In this document: positions 10,433-19,352 of the stretch, in pieces
How positions within the stretch are numbered: the first letter of the stretch is position 1
Layout of the letters: every line of letters begins with the position of its first letter
Assembly (NCBI RefSeq): GCF_007828035.1
Contig: NZ_VITV01000014.1
Span: 56,552 to 115,680 of the forward strand
Source: Nitrospirillum amazonense
GTDB lineage: Bacteria > Pseudomonadota > Alphaproteobacteria > Azospirillales > Azospirillaceae
Direction of reading: 5' to 3'
DNA: 59,129 bases
The notes under the pieces: model-generated
Told to the model about the DNA's origin: nothing
Seen by the model: the letters and a program-made list of their open reading frames with translations, nothing else
The model's database searches: none
Position numbers and translations under genes: made by a program

Positions 10433-11764
10433 CTATTCCAGGCGCAGTTTGGCGACATCGCCGGGCGTGATCTTCGACGCGGCCGCACCGAAGCGTGCGG
10501 TCACATAGTTGGCCACCGCCGCGATCTCTTCATCTGAATAGGCGCCGGAGAAGCCTGGCATATAGGGCCGGCCTGCGACCTGGGGGCCGGAGCCCTTCAG
10601 AATCATCAGGGCCACATTGGCGGCGCTTGGGTCGTTCACCGCCCGCTTCGCTGTCAGCTGGGCCTCTGCCGAATTGACGCCGGCGCCGCTCCAGGCGTGG
10701 CAGCTGGCGCAGGCGCCTTCGAACATGCGCTTGCCGTCCAGGTTGTCGGCCACGGTGGCGCCATGCTCCCGCGGGGCGGGGCCGGCCGCGGCGGGAAGGC
10801 TGGTGTGCACCGCCGGCACGGTTTGCAGATAGCTGCGCATCGCCGCGATGTCCGACGGGCTGAGCTTCGAGAAGCTCAACTCCACCGCCTCGCGCATCGG
10901 GCCGGAGGCGACGCTCTTGCCCTTGGCGTGGCCATGCGCGAGATAGGCCTCGATCTGCTCCGGCGACCAGCCGCCGATGCCCGACGTCGTGTCTGGGGTG
11001 ATGTTGTAGGCGTTCCAGCCCTCCGCCTGGCCGCCGGCGAACTTGCGCCGGGTGTCCATGGCCTGGAACGGGGTGCGCGGCGTATGGCATTCACCGCAGT
11101 GCGCCGCCCCTTCCACCAGATAGGCGCCGCGGTTCCATTCTGGACCGCGCTCAGCCACCGGCTGGAAGCGATGGTCAGGGTTGAACAGCATGCCCCAGAA
11201 GATCATCAGCCAGCGCTGGTTATAGGGAAAGGCGAAGGTGTCGGGCAGGTTCTGCCGCCGCACCGGCGCCAGCGAGAACAGATAAGCCTTGATGGCCAGC
11301 ACGTCCTCGTCCGTCATCAATGTGTACGACGCGTAGGGGAAGGCGGGGTAGAGATGCCGCCCCCCTGGCGCCACGCCCTTGTGTACCGCCTTCAGGAAGT
11401 CCGCATCGCTCCAGCGGCCGATGCCCGTTTCCGCGTCGGGGGTGATGTTGGGGGTATAGAGGGTGCCGAAGGGCAGCTTGAACGGCCGGCCGCCGGCGTA
11501 GGGCGTGCCGCCCTCGGCGGTATGGCAGGCCTGGCAGTCGGCCGCCGCGGTCAGGTAGGCGCCCCGTTCCAGCAGGGCGGCGTTGGCCAGTTCCTTGGGC
11601 ACGCCGGTGGGCGAGGGGCCCTTGAAATCCGCCAGGCTGACCTGGTGGCCGCCGGCGAAATCCAGTGGGCCGGGCAGGAACATCATTCGGCCAAGCACGG
11701 CGGCGCCCGCCACGACGATGATCCCGGCAGCCAGCAGGGCCGCCCTTTTTGTGCTTCCGCGCAT
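10433..11764 (-). CDS. Membrane-anchored triheme cytochrome c, electron acceptor of the molybdenum hydroxylase
   Basis: 443 residues with an N-terminal hydrophobic segment (about 8-30) serving as a signal or anchor. Three haem-binding CXXCH motifs are at C77-H81 (CQACH), C223-H227 (CGECH) and C352-H356 (CASCH). This is the layout of the cytochrome subunits of membrane alcohol, aldehyde and gluconate dehydrogenases. It is the last gene of an operon: its ATG shares one base (TGATG) with the stop of the molybdopterin subunit. It probably passes electrons from the periplasmic oxidoreductase to quinone or a terminal oxidase. The family is clear; the redox partner is inferred from the operon. Confidence 0.9.
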   Translation of the reverse strand: MRGSTKRAALLAAGIIVVAGAAVLGRMMFLPGPLDFAGGHQVSLADFKGPSPTGVPKELANAALLERGAYLTAAADCQACHTAEGGTPYAGGRPFKLPFGTLYTPNITPDAETGIGRWSDADFLKAVHKGVAPGGRHLYPAFPYASYTLMTDEDVLAIKAYLFSLAPVRRQNLPDTFAFPYNQRWLMIFWGMLFNPDHRFQPVAERGPEWNRGAYLVEGAAHCGECHTPRTPFQAMDTRRKFAGGQAEGWNAYNITPDTTSGIGGWSPEQIEAYLAHGHAKGKSVASGPMREAVELSFSKLSPSDIAAMRSYLQTVPAVHTSLPAAAGPAPREHGATVADNLDGKRMFEGACASCHAWSGAGVNSAEAQLTAKRAVNDPSAANVALMILKGSGPQVAGRPYMPGFSGAYSDEEIAAVANYVTARFGAAASKITPGDVAKLRLE

Positions 11765-13938
11765 CAGGTCCGCCCCCCCTTGGCCAGCAGTGTCCGGTCT
11801 ATGGGCATGCGTGTCAGTTGCACGCCCGTGGCGGCATAGATGGCGTTGGCCACGGCGGGCTGCACCGTGGTGGTGCCGGGCTCGCCAATGCCGCCGGGCG
11901 CCTCGGTGGACGGCACCAGGTGCACCTCCACCGCCGGCATCTCATCGATGCGGACGACGCGGTAATCATGGAAATTGCTCTGCTGCACGCGCCCCTTCTC
12001 AAAGGTGATCTGGCCATGCAGGGCGGCGGACAGGCCGAAGACCAGCCCGCCCTGGATTTGCGAGACCACGCCGTCCGGGTTCACCACCATGCCGCAATCG
12101 ACGGCGGTGACCAGGCGGCGCACCTGCACCTCGCCGTCATCCCGCACGGCCACCTCAGCGATGGTGGCGAGATAGCTGCCGAAGACCGTCTGCAGGCATA
12201 TGCCCCGGCCTACGCGCCCGCCCGCCGCGGGCGGCAGGGGCGTGGCCCAGCCGGCACGCTCCGCCGCCGTGTTCAGCACCTGCAGCGCCCGGGGGTTGGC
12301 GCCCAGCAGGGCGCGGCGGTATTCCAGCGGATCGCTTTTGGTTTCCCGCGCCAGCCGGTCGATGAAACTTTCGACGGAGAAGACGGTGTTGTTGGGGCCC
12401 ACCCCACGCCAGAAGCAGGTGGGCACGCCCTGTGGCTCATGACGGACGTACTCGACGTGGAAGCCGCCGACGGCATAGGGCTGGTCGCTGGCGCCATCGA
12501 TGGCGTCGATGTCGATGCCACCGGTGAAGGCCGGCGGCAGCCATCGGGCGATGACCGAGGGACCCACCACCGTGTGGCGCCAGGCCACCGGCTTGCCGTT
12601 CTCCAGCTTGGCGGACAGCCAGCTGCCATAGGTGGAACGGTACATCGCCTTCTGGATGTCCTCCTCCCGCGTCCAGACCACCTTCACCGGACCATCGACG
12701 TGGGCGGCGACGCGCACCGCCTTGTCGATCATGTCCACCTCCAGCCGGCGGCCGAAGCCGCCGCCCAGCAAATGGTTGTGGACGGTCACCTGCTCGGGCT
12801 TCAGGCCGGCGGCCTGCGCCGCCATGGCCTGGGCCTTGGTCATCACCTGGGTGCCGGTCCAGACATCGCAGGCGCCCGGCCGCAGGTGGACCGTGCAGTT
12901 CATGGGCTCCATGGGCGCGTGTGCCAGGAAGGGCAGCTCATAGCTGGCGCTGATCACGCCGGGTGCACCCGGCTGCGCGTCGGCCCCTTCGCTCTTCACC
13001 ACCACGCCCGGTTGCTTCGCGGCCTCATGCATGGCCGCGCGCAGGCTGTCGGTGGACAGCGTGGCGTTGGGCCCCTCGTCCCAGACGATGGCCAGCTTGT
13101 CCAACCCCTTCTTGGCCGCCCACATGTGATCGCCGACCACGGCCACCAAATCGTCCAGCACCACCACCTGCCGCACTCCCGGCACGGCGCGGGCCTGGGC
13201 GTCGTCCACGCTCTTGACCTTGCCGCCGGGTACAGGGCAGCTGGCCAGGGTGGCGAACTTCACGCCGGGCGGCATGGCGTCGATGCCGTATTTGGCGGAA
13301 CCGTTGCCCTTGGCCTCGATGTCCAGCCGGGTCTGGGTCTTGCCCAGCAGACGGAAGGTCTTCGGATCCTTCAGCGGCGGGTCGGCGGGCGGGGTCAGGC
13401 GCGCGGCGGCGGCGGCCAGATCACCATAGGGTAGGGAACGGCCGCTGGCGGTATGGAGAACGGTGCCGTCCCGGGTCTCGCAGCTGGCCGGCGCCACCTG
13501 CCAGCGCTTGGCCGCGGCCTCCACCAGCATGGCGCGCGCGGCGGCGCCAGCCTTGCGCATGGGCGTCCAGTAGGCGCGGACGGAGGTGGAGCCGCCGGTC
13601 GCCTGGATCTTGAAGATGGGGTTGCCATAAAGCGCGTCGCTGGCGGGTGCCGCCTCCAGCCGGACGGCGCCCAATGGCAAATCCAGCTCCTCCGCGATGA
13701 GCATGGTCATGGCCGTGTAGATGCCCTGGCCCATTTCCACCTGCGGCATGATCAGGGTCGCGGTGCCATCACCGGCGATGCGGATGAAGGCGTCGGGCGC
13801 GAACACGGCGGGGGCGTTCTCGCCCGCCACCGCCAGGCGGCCCAGCGGCAGGTCGACGGCCAGCAGCAGGCCGCCGCAGGCCAGGCCGCGCAGCACGTCA
13901 CGGCGGGAGGTGCCGGGCGTGGAAAGATGCTTGTCCAT
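11764..13938 (-). CDS. Molybdopterin-binding subunit of an Ior-type aldehyde/isoquinoline oxidoreductase
   Basis: 724 residues. The N-terminus carries a twin-arginine signal (SRRDVLRG at 11-18, then a hydrophobic stretch), so the folded, cofactor-loaded enzyme is exported by Tat. The body matches the xanthine dehydrogenase family large subunit, with typical blocks such as QVEMGQGIYTAMTMLIAEEL, LGGGFGRRLEVDM and the late GIGEPGTTTVQPAVANAIYA. Family members oxidise aldehydes or N-heterocycles by hydroxylation at Mo. I chose the ATG at 13938 because AGG lies upstream and the Tat signal starts there; a GTG at 13950 would only add four residues. The 2Fe-2S subunit gene precedes it and the cytochrome gene follows. 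The substrate cannot be told from sequence. Confidence 0.9.
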   Translation of the reverse strand: MDKHLSTPGTSRRDVLRGLACGGLLLAVDLPLGRLAVAGENAPAVFAPDAFIRIAGDGTATLIMPQVEMGQGIYTAMTMLIAEELDLPLGAVRLEAAPASDALYGNPIFKIQATGGSTSVRAYWTPMRKAGAAARAMLVEAAAKRWQVAPASCETRDGTVLHTASGRSLPYGDLAAAAARLTPPADPPLKDPKTFRLLGKTQTRLDIEAKGNGSAKYGIDAMPPGVKFATLASCPVPGGKVKSVDDAQARAVPGVRQVVVLDDLVAVVGDHMWAAKKGLDKLAIVWDEGPNATLSTDSLRAAMHEAAKQPGVVVKSEGADAQPGAPGVISASYELPFLAHAPMEPMNCTVHLRPGACDVWTGTQVMTKAQAMAAQAAGLKPEQVTVHNHLLGGGFGRRLEVDMIDKAVRVAAHVDGPVKVVWTREEDIQKAMYRSTYGSWLSAKLENGKPVAWRHTVVGPSVIARWLPPAFTGGIDIDAIDGASDQPYAVGGFHVEYVRHEPQGVPTCFWRGVGPNNTVFSVESFIDRLARETKSDPLEYRRALLGANPRALQVLNTAAERAGWATPLPPAAGGRVGRGICLQTVFGSYLATIAEVAVRDDGEVQVRRLVTAVDCGMVVNPDGVVSQIQGGLVFGLSAALHGQITFEKGRVQQSNFHDYRVVRIDEMPAVEVHLVPSTEAPGGIGEPGTTTVQPAVANAIYAATGVQLTRMPIDRTLLAKGGRT

Positions 13939-13946
13939 CGTGCACC

Positions 13947-14402
13947 TCACGTCAGAGAGGCGGCGTGCTTGACGCCCTCGCGGATGCGGACATAGGTGCC
14001 GCAGCGGCAGATGTTGCCCGCCATGGCGGCGTCGATGTCGGCGTCATTGGGCGCCGGCGTCTGCGCCAGCAGCGCCGCGGCCGACATGATCTGGCCCGAC
14101 TGGCAGTAGCCGCACTGCGCCACCTGCAGGTCCATCCAGGCCTTCTGCACCTTGGCGCCGGCCGGGGTGGCGCCGATGCCTTCGATGGTGACGATGGCCA
14201 TATCGCCCACGTCCCCGACGGCCGTCTGGCAGGAGCGAACGGGGGTTCCATCCAGATGGACGGTGCAAGCGCCGCATTGGGCGACGCCGCATCCGAACTT
14301 GGTGCCCGTCATTCCCAGGACATCACGCAACACCCAGAGCAGCGGCGTGTCCTGCTCCACATCCACATCGTGGACGGTGCCGTTGATCGAAAGCTTGACC
14401 AT
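13947..14402 (-). CDS. 2Fe-2S subunit of the Ior-type oxidoreductase
   Basis: 151 residues, the normal size of the small iron-sulfur subunit. The plant-ferredoxin-like cluster ligands are C38, C43, C46 and C58. The second cluster is held by C97, C100, C132 and C134 (CGYC and ICRCGTY). The protein shuttles electrons from the Mo centre to the cytochrome subunit. It has no signal peptide, as expected if it is co-exported with the Tat-targeted large subunit. The start at 14402 gives MVKLSING, the usual N-terminus; an in-frame extension to 14471 is arginine-rich and unlikely. First gene of the operon. Confidence 0.92.
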   Translation of the reverse strand: MVKLSINGTVHDVDVEQDTPLLWVLRDVLGMTGTKFGCGVAQCGACTVHLDGTPVRSCQTAVGDVGDMAIVTIEGIGATPAGAKVQKAWMDLQVAQCGYCQSGQIMSAAALLAQTPAPNDADIDAAMAGNICRCGTYVRIREGVKHAASLT

Positions 14403-14822
14403 GGATTTTTTCCCGTGCTGGCGGCCCTTGCCCATCCGTTGCCGGCACCGTCTGCGGAGCGGCGCCGGCAACGAAGGCGCGTGTCACAGAGCTTCGCGCA
14501 GAACGGTGCGGTTCCGGAATCATACCGCGGGCGGGGGTGGGACCATCGACGGGACGTAGCAATGGCGGCGGGCTCTCATATGCTATTGTATTATAAGATA
14601 AATTTTCATTTCCCCACCATTTTTGCCTGCGAAGTGTTGCCCGCTGTGCAACGATGTTTATGGTTAGTCGCGGACCATCAGGGACTTCGCCGCCATCCTG
14701 ACCACCTCTTGCCCCAGGCGGTGTCTTGCTGATTTGGCGCGGCGTCAGAGGGTGTGATCGTCATCCTTGCCGACAGGTGACGGTGGATGGACTGTCCGTC
14801 ACCAACGGGAGGGAAACGGACC
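14403..14822. promoter_or_regulatory. Divergent promoter region with an AT-rich core
   Basis: 420 bp between two divergent transcription units. The part at about 14575-14625 is strikingly AT-rich and contains TATAAT on the minus strand, a candidate -10 box for the oxidoreductase operon, but I see no clear -35. An inverted repeat GTTGC-N7-GCAAC lies at 14636-14652 and could be an operator. A good ribosome binding site (gggagg) precedes the plus-strand gene at 14823. No gene is supported inside. Confidence 0.4.
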
Positions 14823-15650
14823 ATGACACGCACCATCACGGAAAAGCGCGCGGCCTTCCGCGCCCTGCATCAGGACGGTTGTTTCATGCTGCCCAACCCC
14901 TGGGACGTGGGCAGCGCCCGGATGCTCCAGCACATGGATTTCAAGGCCCTGGCGACGACCAGTTCAGGCTATGCCTGGACGCAAGGCCGGCCGGATTATG
15001 GCGTGACGCGGGACGAGGTGCTGGAGCACCTGCGCGCCTTGGTGCCGGCGACCGACCTGCCGGTCAACGCGGATTATGAGTCTGGCTTTGCTCATGAAAT
15101 CAGTGATCTGGCGGCCAATATTCGCATGGCGGTTGAGGCTGGTGTCGCGGGCTTGTCGATCGAGGACATCCGCGCCGACGGCCAGCCCGGCCATTACGAC
15201 ACCGCCACGGCGGTGGAGCGCATTCGCGCGGCGCGGGCCGCCATAGACCAGGTCGATGCACACGCCCTGCTGGTCGCCCGCACCGAGATCCTGTTGAGCG
15301 ACCCGTCCCGCGTGACCGAGGCCATCGACAAGATGGTGGCCTTGGCCGAGGCGGGCGCCGATTGCCTCTACGCCCCCGGCCTGGTCGACAAGGCCGACGT
15401 CGTGGCCCTGGTCCGCGCGGTGGCGCCCAAGCCGGTGAACCTGCTGGTCATGCGCCCGGGCCCCAGCCTGGCGGAAATCGCCGACTGGGGCGTGCGCCGG
15501 GTCAGCGTTGGCGGTGGACTGGCGCGCGCCGCCTGGGGCGGTTTCCTGCGCGCGGCGGAGACGCTGCGGGGCGGATCGTTCGACGGGCTGGCCGCCGGCG
15601 CCTCCGGCAAGCAACTCAACGAGATCTTTGGCGCCTTCAGCCCAGTTTGA
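14823..15650 (+). CDS. Isocitrate lyase/PEP mutase superfamily enzyme
   Basis: 275 residues. The N-terminal block LPNPWDVGSARMLQ and the middle block LSIEDI are hallmarks of the PEP mutase-like branch of this superfamily, whose members make or break C-C or C-P bonds next to a carboxylate with Mg2+. The catalytic cysteine loop of true isocitrate lyases is absent. The start at 14823 has gggagg about 8 bases upstream; an in-frame ATG at 14787 has none. Its end overlaps the end of the opposing methyltransferase gene by 14 bp. Substrate unknown. No phosphonate genes are nearby, so I do not infer phosphonate metabolism. Confidence 0.85.
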   Translation: MTRTITEKRAAFRALHQDGCFMLPNPWDVGSARMLQHMDFKALATTSSGYAWTQGRPDYGVTRDEVLEHLRALVPATDLPVNADYESGFAHEISDLAANIRMAVEAGVAGLSIEDIRADGQPGHYDTATAVERIRAARAAIDQVDAHALLVARTEILLSDPSRVTEAIDKMVALAEAGADCLYAPGLVDKADVVALVRAVAPKPVNLLVMRPGPSLAEIADWGVRRVSVGGGLARAAWGGFLRAAETLRGGSFDGLAAGASGKQLNEIFGAFSPV

Positions 15651-16305
15651 TCGACAGTTCCACATCCTCGCCGAAGGGCAGGGAAAGATAGCCGTTGGCG
15701 GGATCGCGCACCCGGGTCAGATAGTCCGGGCTGTGATCGGCGTTGTCGGCGAGGATAAAGGCGCCCGGCCGCAGGCGGCTCTCCACCAGGTCCAGGATCT
15801 CAGGATAGAGGGCCTTGGCGCCGTCCAGCAGCAGCAGGTCTATGGTCTGCGGCAGGTCGGCGGCCAAGGTATGCAGGGCGTCGCCCTCGCGGATTTCCAC
15901 AAGGTCGATCAGGCCGCCTTCCGTCAGGTTAGCCCGGGCGCGGGCAACCTTGGACGGCTCGAACTCCGTGGTGATCAGCCGGCCGCCGCCATTGTCGCGC
16001 AGGGCCGCCGCCAGATGCAGGGTGGACAGGCCGAAGGAGGTGCCGAACTCCACGACCGTGCGTGCGTTCGAGCCGCGCGCCAGCATGTACAGCAGCGTTC
16101 CCGCCTCACGCGACACCGCCAGGGGCATGTCCTTCAGGGCGCTGTAGAACCTGCGGTACTCGGTCTTGCTGCGCATCAGGTGGGTATGGTCGCCGCGCGC
16201 CATCATGTCGGCCACGCCGGGAATGGAGGAGGGCGTGATCCGGGCGGCCTCCGCGAACAGGCGGTCCAGCAAGGGTGCCACGGGGGCGGTGGTCAGGGTG
16301 CTCAT
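15637..16305 (-). CDS. Class I SAM-dependent methyltransferase, O-methyltransferase-like
   Basis: 222 residues. The SAM-binding glycine loop is VVEFGTSFGLSTLHLAA, near residues 88-104, followed by an acidic TTEFEP and the DLLLLDGAK block typical of small caffeoyl-CoA or catechol O-methyltransferase-like enzymes. No signal peptide or membrane segment. It is divergent from the TetR gene starting at 16400, with only 94 bp between them, which suggests the regulator controls it. Methyl acceptor unknown. Confidence 0.85.
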   Translation of the reverse strand: MSTLTTAPVAPLLDRLFAEAARITPSSIPGVADMMARGDHTHLMRSKTEYRRFYSALKDMPLAVSREAGTLLYMLARGSNARTVVEFGTSFGLSTLHLAAALRDNGGGRLITTEFEPSKVARARANLTEGGLIDLVEIREGDALHTLAADLPQTIDLLLLDGAKALYPEILDLVESRLRPGAFILADNADHSPDYLTRVRDPANGYLSLPFGEDVELSIKLG

Positions 16306-16354
16306 GGGGATAAATCCGGGTTGACGCGGCGCGGTCTTGCGCCGCCCTCAAAAT

Positions 16355-16367
16355 ACGACTAATTCGT
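16355..16367. promoter_or_regulatory. Candidate TetR operator between the methyltransferase and TetR genes
   Basis: ACGACTAATTCGT is an imperfect palindrome with ACGA/TCGT arms. It sits in the short divergent gap between a methyltransferase and a TetR-family gene, the usual place for a TetR operator. The call rests on position and symmetry only. Confidence 0.4.
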
Positions 16368-16399
16368 CATGTTCCCTATTCGCATTGCCCCGGCCCGCC

Positions 16400-17032
16400 A
16401 TGCCCGACCGCGCCAGCCCCCGCATTTCCTCACGAAAGCAGCCGCAGCAGGCCCGTTCCGCCGGGCTGGTCGCCACCATCCTGGAGGCGGCTGTTCAGGT
16501 TTTGGCGAAGGAGGGGGCGGCCCGCTTCACCACCGCCCGTGTGGCGGAAAAGGCGGGTGTCAGCGTCGGGTCGCTGTACCAGTATTTTCCCAACAAGGCC
16601 GCCATCCTGTTCCGGCTGCAAAGCGATGAATGGCGGCAGACGGCCGATATGCTGCGCGCCATCCTGGAGGATCGCACCCGGCCGCCGCTGGATCGGCTGC
16701 GCACCCTGGTCCACGCTTTCCTGAAGTCGGAGTGTGAGGAGGCGGAGATGCGGGGGGCCCTGGCTGATGCGGCACCCCTCTACCGCGACGCGCCGGAGGC
16801 CAAGGAGGCGCGGGGATCGGCCGACGACGTCGTCGCGACCTTTATGCGCGAGGCCTTGCCCCACGCCACCGACGCCGTGCGCGCCATGGCGGGCGACCTG
16901 ATCAAGACGACCGTGAGCCAAGTGGGCAAGGATTATTCCGAAACCCCGCGCACGGATGCGGAGATATCGACCTATGCCGACGCCATGGCCGACATGTTCT
17001 GCGCCTATCTCCGCAGCTTGGACCAGGGCTGA
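16400..17032 (+). CDS. TetR-family transcriptional regulator
   Basis: 210 residues. The N-terminal helix-turn-helix is clear: ILEAAVQVLAKEG, then TTARVAEKAGVSVGSLYQYFPNKAAIL at roughly residues 45-72. The C-terminal ligand domain is of the type seen in many alphaproteobacterial TetR proteins. ATG at 16400 (MPDRASPR) is preferred over the upstream frame extension from 16337, which contains the candidate operator. It likely represses itself and the divergent methyltransferase. Ligand unknown. Confidence 0.88.
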   Translation: MPDRASPRISSRKQPQQARSAGLVATILEAAVQVLAKEGAARFTTARVAEKAGVSVGSLYQYFPNKAAILFRLQSDEWRQTADMLRAILEDRTRPPLDRLRTLVHAFLKSECEEAEMRGALADAAPLYRDAPEAKEARGSADDVVATFMREALPHATDAVRAMAGDLIKTTVSQVGKDYSETPRTDAEISTYADAMADMFCAYLRSLDQG

Positions 17033-17090
17033 GCCTGTATACGAAGTTACGTCCTATCCCGCCGTTTTCCCTTGGTTTTAAGGTGGCGCG

Positions 17091-17110
17091 CGGCCCCGAT
17101 GGCGGGGCCG
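17091..17110 (+). terminator. GC hairpin between the TetR and Wzi-like genes
   Basis: An 8-bp perfect stem (cggccccg/cggggccg) closes an ATGG loop, 59 bp past the TetR stop. No T-run follows, so it could be a weak terminator or a leader structure of the downstream Wzi-like gene, which starts 26 bp later. Confidence 0.35.
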
Positions 17111-17135
17111 GGTTCGGCCATGTGGGACCCTGAGG

Positions 17136-18599
17136 ATGCGGACCGGGGCGATGGGCCGGCGGCTGGCCGGCGCGCTGTTTCTTTTGCTGGGCACGACGGG
17201 TTTGGCCAGCGCCTCGCCTTGGGGCGAGGTGGGCGACAACCAATTGCGCGGTGATATCGAAATGCTGGCGGCGGCCGGCCTGATCGATGGGGTCACCACG
17301 CAATGGCCCTTGCCCTGGACGGCCATCGTGCCCGCGCTGAAGGCGGCCGACCTGGACGCCCAGCCGGATGCGGTGCAGGTGGCGGCCCTGCGCGTGCTGG
17401 GCCGCGCGATGCGCGAGAACCGGCCGGGCTTCAGCACCAGCGCCAGCCTGGACCTGACCAACGCGCCGGCCTTGGTGCACGGCTTCGACAGTCTGGGCCG
17501 GGGGGAGGGGCAGACCCAGGTGGCGCTGTCCTACAGCTCCAACACCGTGGCCGCCCGGCTGGCCGTGGGCAGCTACACCCAGGACTTCAAGACGGGCGCC
17601 ACCAAGCTGGCGCTGGATGACAGCTATCTGGCGGTGAAGGCGGGCGACGCCCTGGTCTACGGCGGCTGGCTGACCCACTGGTGGGGACCGGGCTGGATCT
17701 CGGCCCTGACCCTGTCCAACAACGCCCGGCCCATGCCCCAGGTGGGTATCCAGCGCCTGGACACCTCCCCCTCGACCTGGCCGGTGCTGGAGTGGCTGGG
17801 GCCATGGCAGGCGGAATTCTTCCTGGGCCTTCTCGACGGCCCGCGCCTGCAGAAGAACACGGTGTTCGACGCCCTGCGCGTCACCGTCAACCCGGCCCCG
17901 GGTTTGGAGATCGGCCTGGCGCGCACGGGTGAGATCTGCGGCCAGGGGCACCCATGTGATCCGGCGGAGTATTTCCAGCTGAACAACTCCCCCACCGACG
18001 TCAACAGGACCAATGACGAGGGCGTGGTGGACATCAAGTATAGCCACGACCTGTGGGGCGTGCCGGTCCAGGCCTATATGCAGCTGATGAACGAGGACAG
18101 CTCCCCCATCACCCATTCCGGCACCAGCCATTTGTTCGGCGCCACCGCCTTCGTACCCCTGGCGGGCCGCCCCCTGCGGCTGACGGCGGAGTATGCCGAC
18201 AGCATCTCCACCACCGACATCTTCAGCTTCGCCAGCCGTATCTACGGCTTCTCCTACACCAACGGCGGCTACCCCGATGGCATGCGCTATCGCGGCCGCA
18301 CCATCGGCTTCAGCCTGGACGATGATTCCCGCCTCTTGTCCCTGCAGGGCAGTTGGAGCGATGCCGACGGCTGGACTTATGAGATGACCCTGCATCACGC
18401 CGTCATCGGCACGGCGCAGTCGGCCGGGGCCAACATCGTCAGCCCCGTCCCCATCAAGGTGAACATCCTGGAAGGGCGCCTCAGCCTGCCGTTCCGCCAC
18501 TTCACCCTGGATCTGCGCGGCAGCGTCCAGGACGACCAGGCGCGGCCGGACCATGGCTTCCTGCCGGCGGTGGAGGCGGCGCTGCGCATCGCGTTATAG
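17136..18599 (+). CDS. wzi: Wzi-like capsule assembly outer-membrane protein
   Basis: 487 residues with an N-terminal signal peptide (GALFLLLGTTGLASA). Family features include DNQLRGDIEMLAAAGLID near the start, GGWLTHWWGPGWISALTLSNNARPMP in the middle, and a series of beta-strand-like segments with aromatic pairs. Wzi proteins are outer-membrane barrels that hold group 1-type capsule or exopolysaccharide at the surface. It lies upstream of a priming sugar transferase and the polysaccharide locus, which supports that role. A second in-frame ATG at 17151 could be the true start. Identification at family level is good; which polymer it binds is inferred. Confidence 0.88.
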   Translation: MRTGAMGRRLAGALFLLLGTTGLASASPWGEVGDNQLRGDIEMLAAAGLIDGVTTQWPLPWTAIVPALKAADLDAQPDAVQVAALRVLGRAMRENRPGFSTSASLDLTNAPALVHGFDSLGRGEGQTQVALSYSSNTVAARLAVGSYTQDFKTGATKLALDDSYLAVKAGDALVYGGWLTHWWGPGWISALTLSNNARPMPQVGIQRLDTSPSTWPVLEWLGPWQAEFFLGLLDGPRLQKNTVFDALRVTVNPAPGLEIGLARTGEICGQGHPCDPAEYFQLNNSPTDVNRTNDEGVVDIKYSHDLWGVPVQAYMQLMNEDSSPITHSGTSHLFGATAFVPLAGRPLRLTAEYADSISTTDIFSFASRIYGFSYTNGGYPDGMRYRGRTIGFSLDDDSRLLSLQGSWSDADGWTYEMTLHHAVIGTAQSAGANIVSPVPIKVNILEGRLSLPFRHFTLDLRGSVQDDQARPDHGFLPAVEAALRIAL

Positions 18600-18638
18600 G
18601 GGGAGGCGCATCGCGTTGTGAAAATAGCGCGGGCTCAT

Positions 18639-18666
18639 GGGAATAAACCCGCGGTCCGTATCCGTC
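18639..18666 (+). promoter_or_regulatory. ECF-type promoter motif, site 1 (TetR/sugar transferase operon)
   Basis: TGGGAATA, then 16 bases, then CCGTC, followed by atgggaatgagggg. The start codon of the TetR gene is 46 bp past the CCGTC. This copy has N16 and three G's in the upstream box, against N15 and four G's in the other six copies. It resembles the two-box promoters used by ECF sigma factors. Confidence 0.7.
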
Positions 18667-18711
18667 ATGGGAATGAGGGGAGCCATCCCCACGTTGCCTG
18701 CCGGAGGATCC

Positions 18712-19350
18712 ATGCCGTCCATCGTCGCCTGCGCCAAGACCACCACCCCGCGCGATCGTGTCCGCGATGTCGCCGCCGGCCTGTTCGCCGACCGGGGGCT
18801 GGATGGGTTCAAGATGCGGGACCTGGCGCAGCGCCTGGGCGTCAGCGTCATGACGCCCTACCGCTATTTCGAGAATAAGGAGGCCATCTTGGCCTGCGTC
18901 CGCGCCCACGGCTTCGCCTGCCTGGCCGACGCGCTGGACCAGGCGCGGGACGGCGGCACGCTGGAGGAGCGGGTGGCCCGCCTGGTCACGGCCTACGGCG
19001 CCTTCGCGACCGCCGAGCCCGCGCGCTATCGCCTAATGTTCACCCTGGCGCCGGCCCGGGTGCCCGGGGTGGCGGAAGTGCGGCGCCAGGAACGCCGGGT
19101 GGAGGATGCCTTCGCCGCCCACGTTGCCGGCTTCGCGGCGGTGGGGCCGACGTGCGCCGATCCGGTCATCCTGGGCCGCCTGCTGTGGTCCACCCTGCAT
19201 GGCGTTGCCGTCCTGCACCTGGGCGGCCAGCTGCCGCAGGCGGACCTGACCGGCGCCCTGTACCAGGCCGCCTGGGCGCTGGTTACCGCCTGGGCCGGCC
19301 CTGCCGTTATCGAACCTGCCGGAGCCACACCTGCCGGGACCGCCGCGTGA
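18712..19350 (+). CDS. TetR-family regulator, first gene of the priming-transferase operon
   Basis: 212 residues. The DNA-binding domain is residues about 13-60: RVRDVAAGLFADRGLDGFKMRDLAQRLGVSVMTPYRYFENKEAIL. The C-terminal half has the WHG/TetR_C-type layout (AEPARYRLMFTL, then RLLWSTLHGVAVLHLGGQL). Start at 18712 has ggagg upstream (ccggaggatcc). The gene's last bases (GTGA) overlap a possible GTG of the sugar transferase gene, so the two are translationally coupled. It sits just behind an ECF-type promoter, so it may fine-tune polysaccharide initiation. Effector unknown. Confidence 0.87.
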   Translation: MPSIVACAKTTTPRDRVRDVAAGLFADRGLDGFKMRDLAQRLGVSVMTPYRYFENKEAILACVRAHGFACLADALDQARDGGTLEERVARLVTAYGAFATAEPARYRLMFTLAPARVPGVAEVRRQERRVEDAFAAHVAGFAAVGPTCADPVILGRLLWSTLHGVAVLHLGGQLPQADLTGALYQAAWALVTAWAGPAVIEPAGATPAGTAA

Positions 19351-19352
19351 CC

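Noticed and set aside
14823-15650. Phosphonate pathway suggested by a PEP mutase-family gene plus B12 radical SAM enzymes
   Set aside because: The gene is over 15 kb from the nearest radical SAM gene, in another unit, and no phosphonopyruvate decarboxylase or other phosphonate gene is present.
18584-18617. 12-bp direct repeat gcgcatcgcgtt on both sides of the Wzi-like stop codon
   Set aside because: Too short, with no inverted repeats or transposase nearby; a small local duplication is enough to explain it.
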